From assembly GCA_000444245.1 (NCBI GenBank), contig ATSW01006680.1, positions 1-20,935 of the forward strand: a stretch of DNA of 20,935 nucleotides. The letters run 5' to 3'. Each line of letters starts with the position of its first letter. Position 1 is the first letter of the stretch. Source of the stretch: Botryllus schlosseri. Lineage: Eukaryota > Chordata > Ascidiacea > Stolidobranchia > Styelidae. Made by a program: the position numbers and the translations under genes. The notes beneath the pieces were generated by a model that worked only from the letters and a program-made list of their open reading frames with translations, was not told where the DNA came from and did not search any database. Below are positions 19,352 to 20,935 of this stretch, one piece after another.

Positions 19352-20887
19352 TTATCAATGATACGTAAGACACTGAAGGCATCGAACGGTAACCTGTATT
19401 TTCGGTAGGCGCTGGTCTGCCTACATTCGTAAAGAACTCGACATCACCAGAATAACAACACACACAAACAACCGTATTTCTTCTGTTAAAAAAATCTTTT
19501 CATCCGGTCGAATTTAATGTATATTAATTCTATTCAGAGATGTCCCAGTAGTAAACGTTGGTACTCAAATAGAATTAGCAGTAGCGCCGTAAATTTCTAC
19601 ATTCTTACAAGTAGGAGTGGCGCTTTTCAAGACATGTCAACTTTACTTCAAGTGGAAGTAGAAAATGGAGACCTGAAATGTACTCGAGTAAGCAGTTTAC
19701 AAAACTAGATTTGGTCGAAGGGTATACTTTTAAGAGTTAATCGAATGGGGCGGCTACTTTTGATATTGCAGGGCGCATCTTGGCGACTACCGTAGAATAA
19801 CTAATGACGCTACACATATAGGTGAAATTCTCAACAATATATTTAGATACATCAGCTATTTTGCTTTGATACCCGGTCTTACAGTGGTCGTGACTTCGGA
19901 GAGTAGCGAGCCCACAATTGGCAAGCAAAGTCATTTAACAAGTAAGGCGTAATGTCACATAATGATGCAATCGTATAGAATTGCGATTATATCATAAGAC
20001 AAAACAGGCTATGGCTGTATAAAACTGCGTACATCATCTAAAAAAACCATTGGGGGATTGAATCCCAACTAAATTTCCAATTGTAAATCAATTACTTATC
20101 AATTCCAATGTATATAATCCTCTTTTATTTTTAAATCATGCTTAGAACTGTGTTGTAGGCACTTTGGTCAAAATCTAGGTACTTTTTCTGCAGTCTAATG
20201 GCTTTTCGACCTCGCGATTTCGCACGTAATATTTACTGTTTTAAGATGATTTTGAGAAATAAAGTGTCGATTGTATACAATGACATGATATTTTGGGATT
20301 CGGGGAATTTTTGCGGTCGGTTTACCGAACACCTCTGATTCGACTCGATGTTGTGTTTTCAAAATAGGGCATATCAATGATCGATCCACAGCACCACAAT
20401 TAACTCGTTAGACAGGTACTGCTGCGTGGTCTGTGTAAGTTCAATCTAGTTTTATAATGAAAATATGTCAAGATCACACATGTGCGAGACAGTGTTTATA
20501 TGATGCGTTCACGCAGCTGTAGTATGCCAGCATTTCGTTGAAGCTGGGTTTGTTTATCTTTGAAATGAAATTACCGCGCTCCTGCCACTCTTTGATATAT
20601 CCATGCGGGATAAACTAATGCATCATTAACTGACCATCATTACTCATCATACCCTGATTACAGGTAATCAGAATGCCACCTCTCCTTCTAAAAAGTAAAT
20701 CGAAAATAGCTGTGCGGTGATGCAGTGCAGATTTGTTGAGCTCAACATATCGTGTGTATAGTCTTGGTGACGTATGGCGTATTGTTGCATCATTGGCGCC
20801 ACATGTTTTGTGTACGAAGTTATTACGGAACTCGGATGTCATGCAGGTTCATTCTCTTCACATATTTCTTGGTCGTATCGTAATGAT
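19352..20887. other. Right flank with no recognisable gene
   Basis: No AATAAA is apparent close behind the calmodulin-like gene, so its 3' end is not defined. The remaining ORFs are short and without familiar motifs. A perfect inverted repeat CTGATTAC-AG-GTAATCAG lies at 20654-20671. Confidence 0.45.
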
Positions 20888-20935
20888 TAGGGCTGGGCAC
20901 AATGATTCGAGTACTCGAATCTGAATCGAGTATTA
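20888..20935. mobile_element. Left end of a hAT element cut by the window edge
   Basis: TAGGGCTGGGCACAATGATT followed by CGAGTACTCGAATC is a widespread hAT terminus with a typical TCGAATC-rich subterminal region. The 8-mer before it, GTAATGAT (20880-20887), would be the target-site duplication, to be matched beyond the window. Confidence 0.6.

Overview
The window looks like nuclear DNA from an invertebrate animal. It is gene-poor and AT-leaning, with GT-AG introns in one gene, TATA-like promoter elements, a truncated LINE, and a dense layer of short non-autonomous hAT-type DNA transposons with 8-bp target-site duplications (TSDs). A marine deuterostome such as a tunicate is my guess, but nothing here proves the taxon. 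I see no bacterial genes, CRISPR array, rRNA or virus-like element.

Layout. 1-784: no recognisable gene. 785-1527: 5'-truncated LINE with an open C-terminal reverse-transcriptase segment and a (TGA)n tail. 2235-6599: a transposon cluster. It holds three copies of one hAT family (ends TAGGGATGGTG), one of which carries two nested copies of a second family (ends TAGTGYGGAGCGG), plus a separate hAT element (ends CAGTGGTTCTC) with a perfect TSD. 7055-8272 (minus strand): an intronless gene for a secreted leucine-rich-repeat protein with nine exact 24-residue repeats, with a TATA box upstream. 8530-13640: long stretch without a recognisable gene apart from one doubtful ORF. 13650-13740: tRNA-derived SINE-like head. 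13779-14418: another hAT element. 14419-16780: second LINE 3' fragment, a hAT-like end, a 186-bp MITE with TSD, and an imperfect tandem duplication with a period of about 287 bp. 17623-19351 (plus strand): a three-exon calmodulin-like gene with four EF-hands, two of them degenerate, and one single-base reading-frame break in the last exon. 19352-20887: no gene seen. 20888-20935: the left end of one more hAT element, cut by the window edge.

The two host genes do not form an obvious functional unit: one encodes a secreted LRR protein and the other an intracellular Ca2+-sensor-like protein. The best-supported structures are the transposon ends, nestings and TSDs, the LRR gene and the calmodulin-like gene. 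The less ordinary items are a perfect 20-bp palindrome in one hAT copy that joins two CRE octamers through an E-box, the tandem duplication, and a very tentative secreted mini-ORF.
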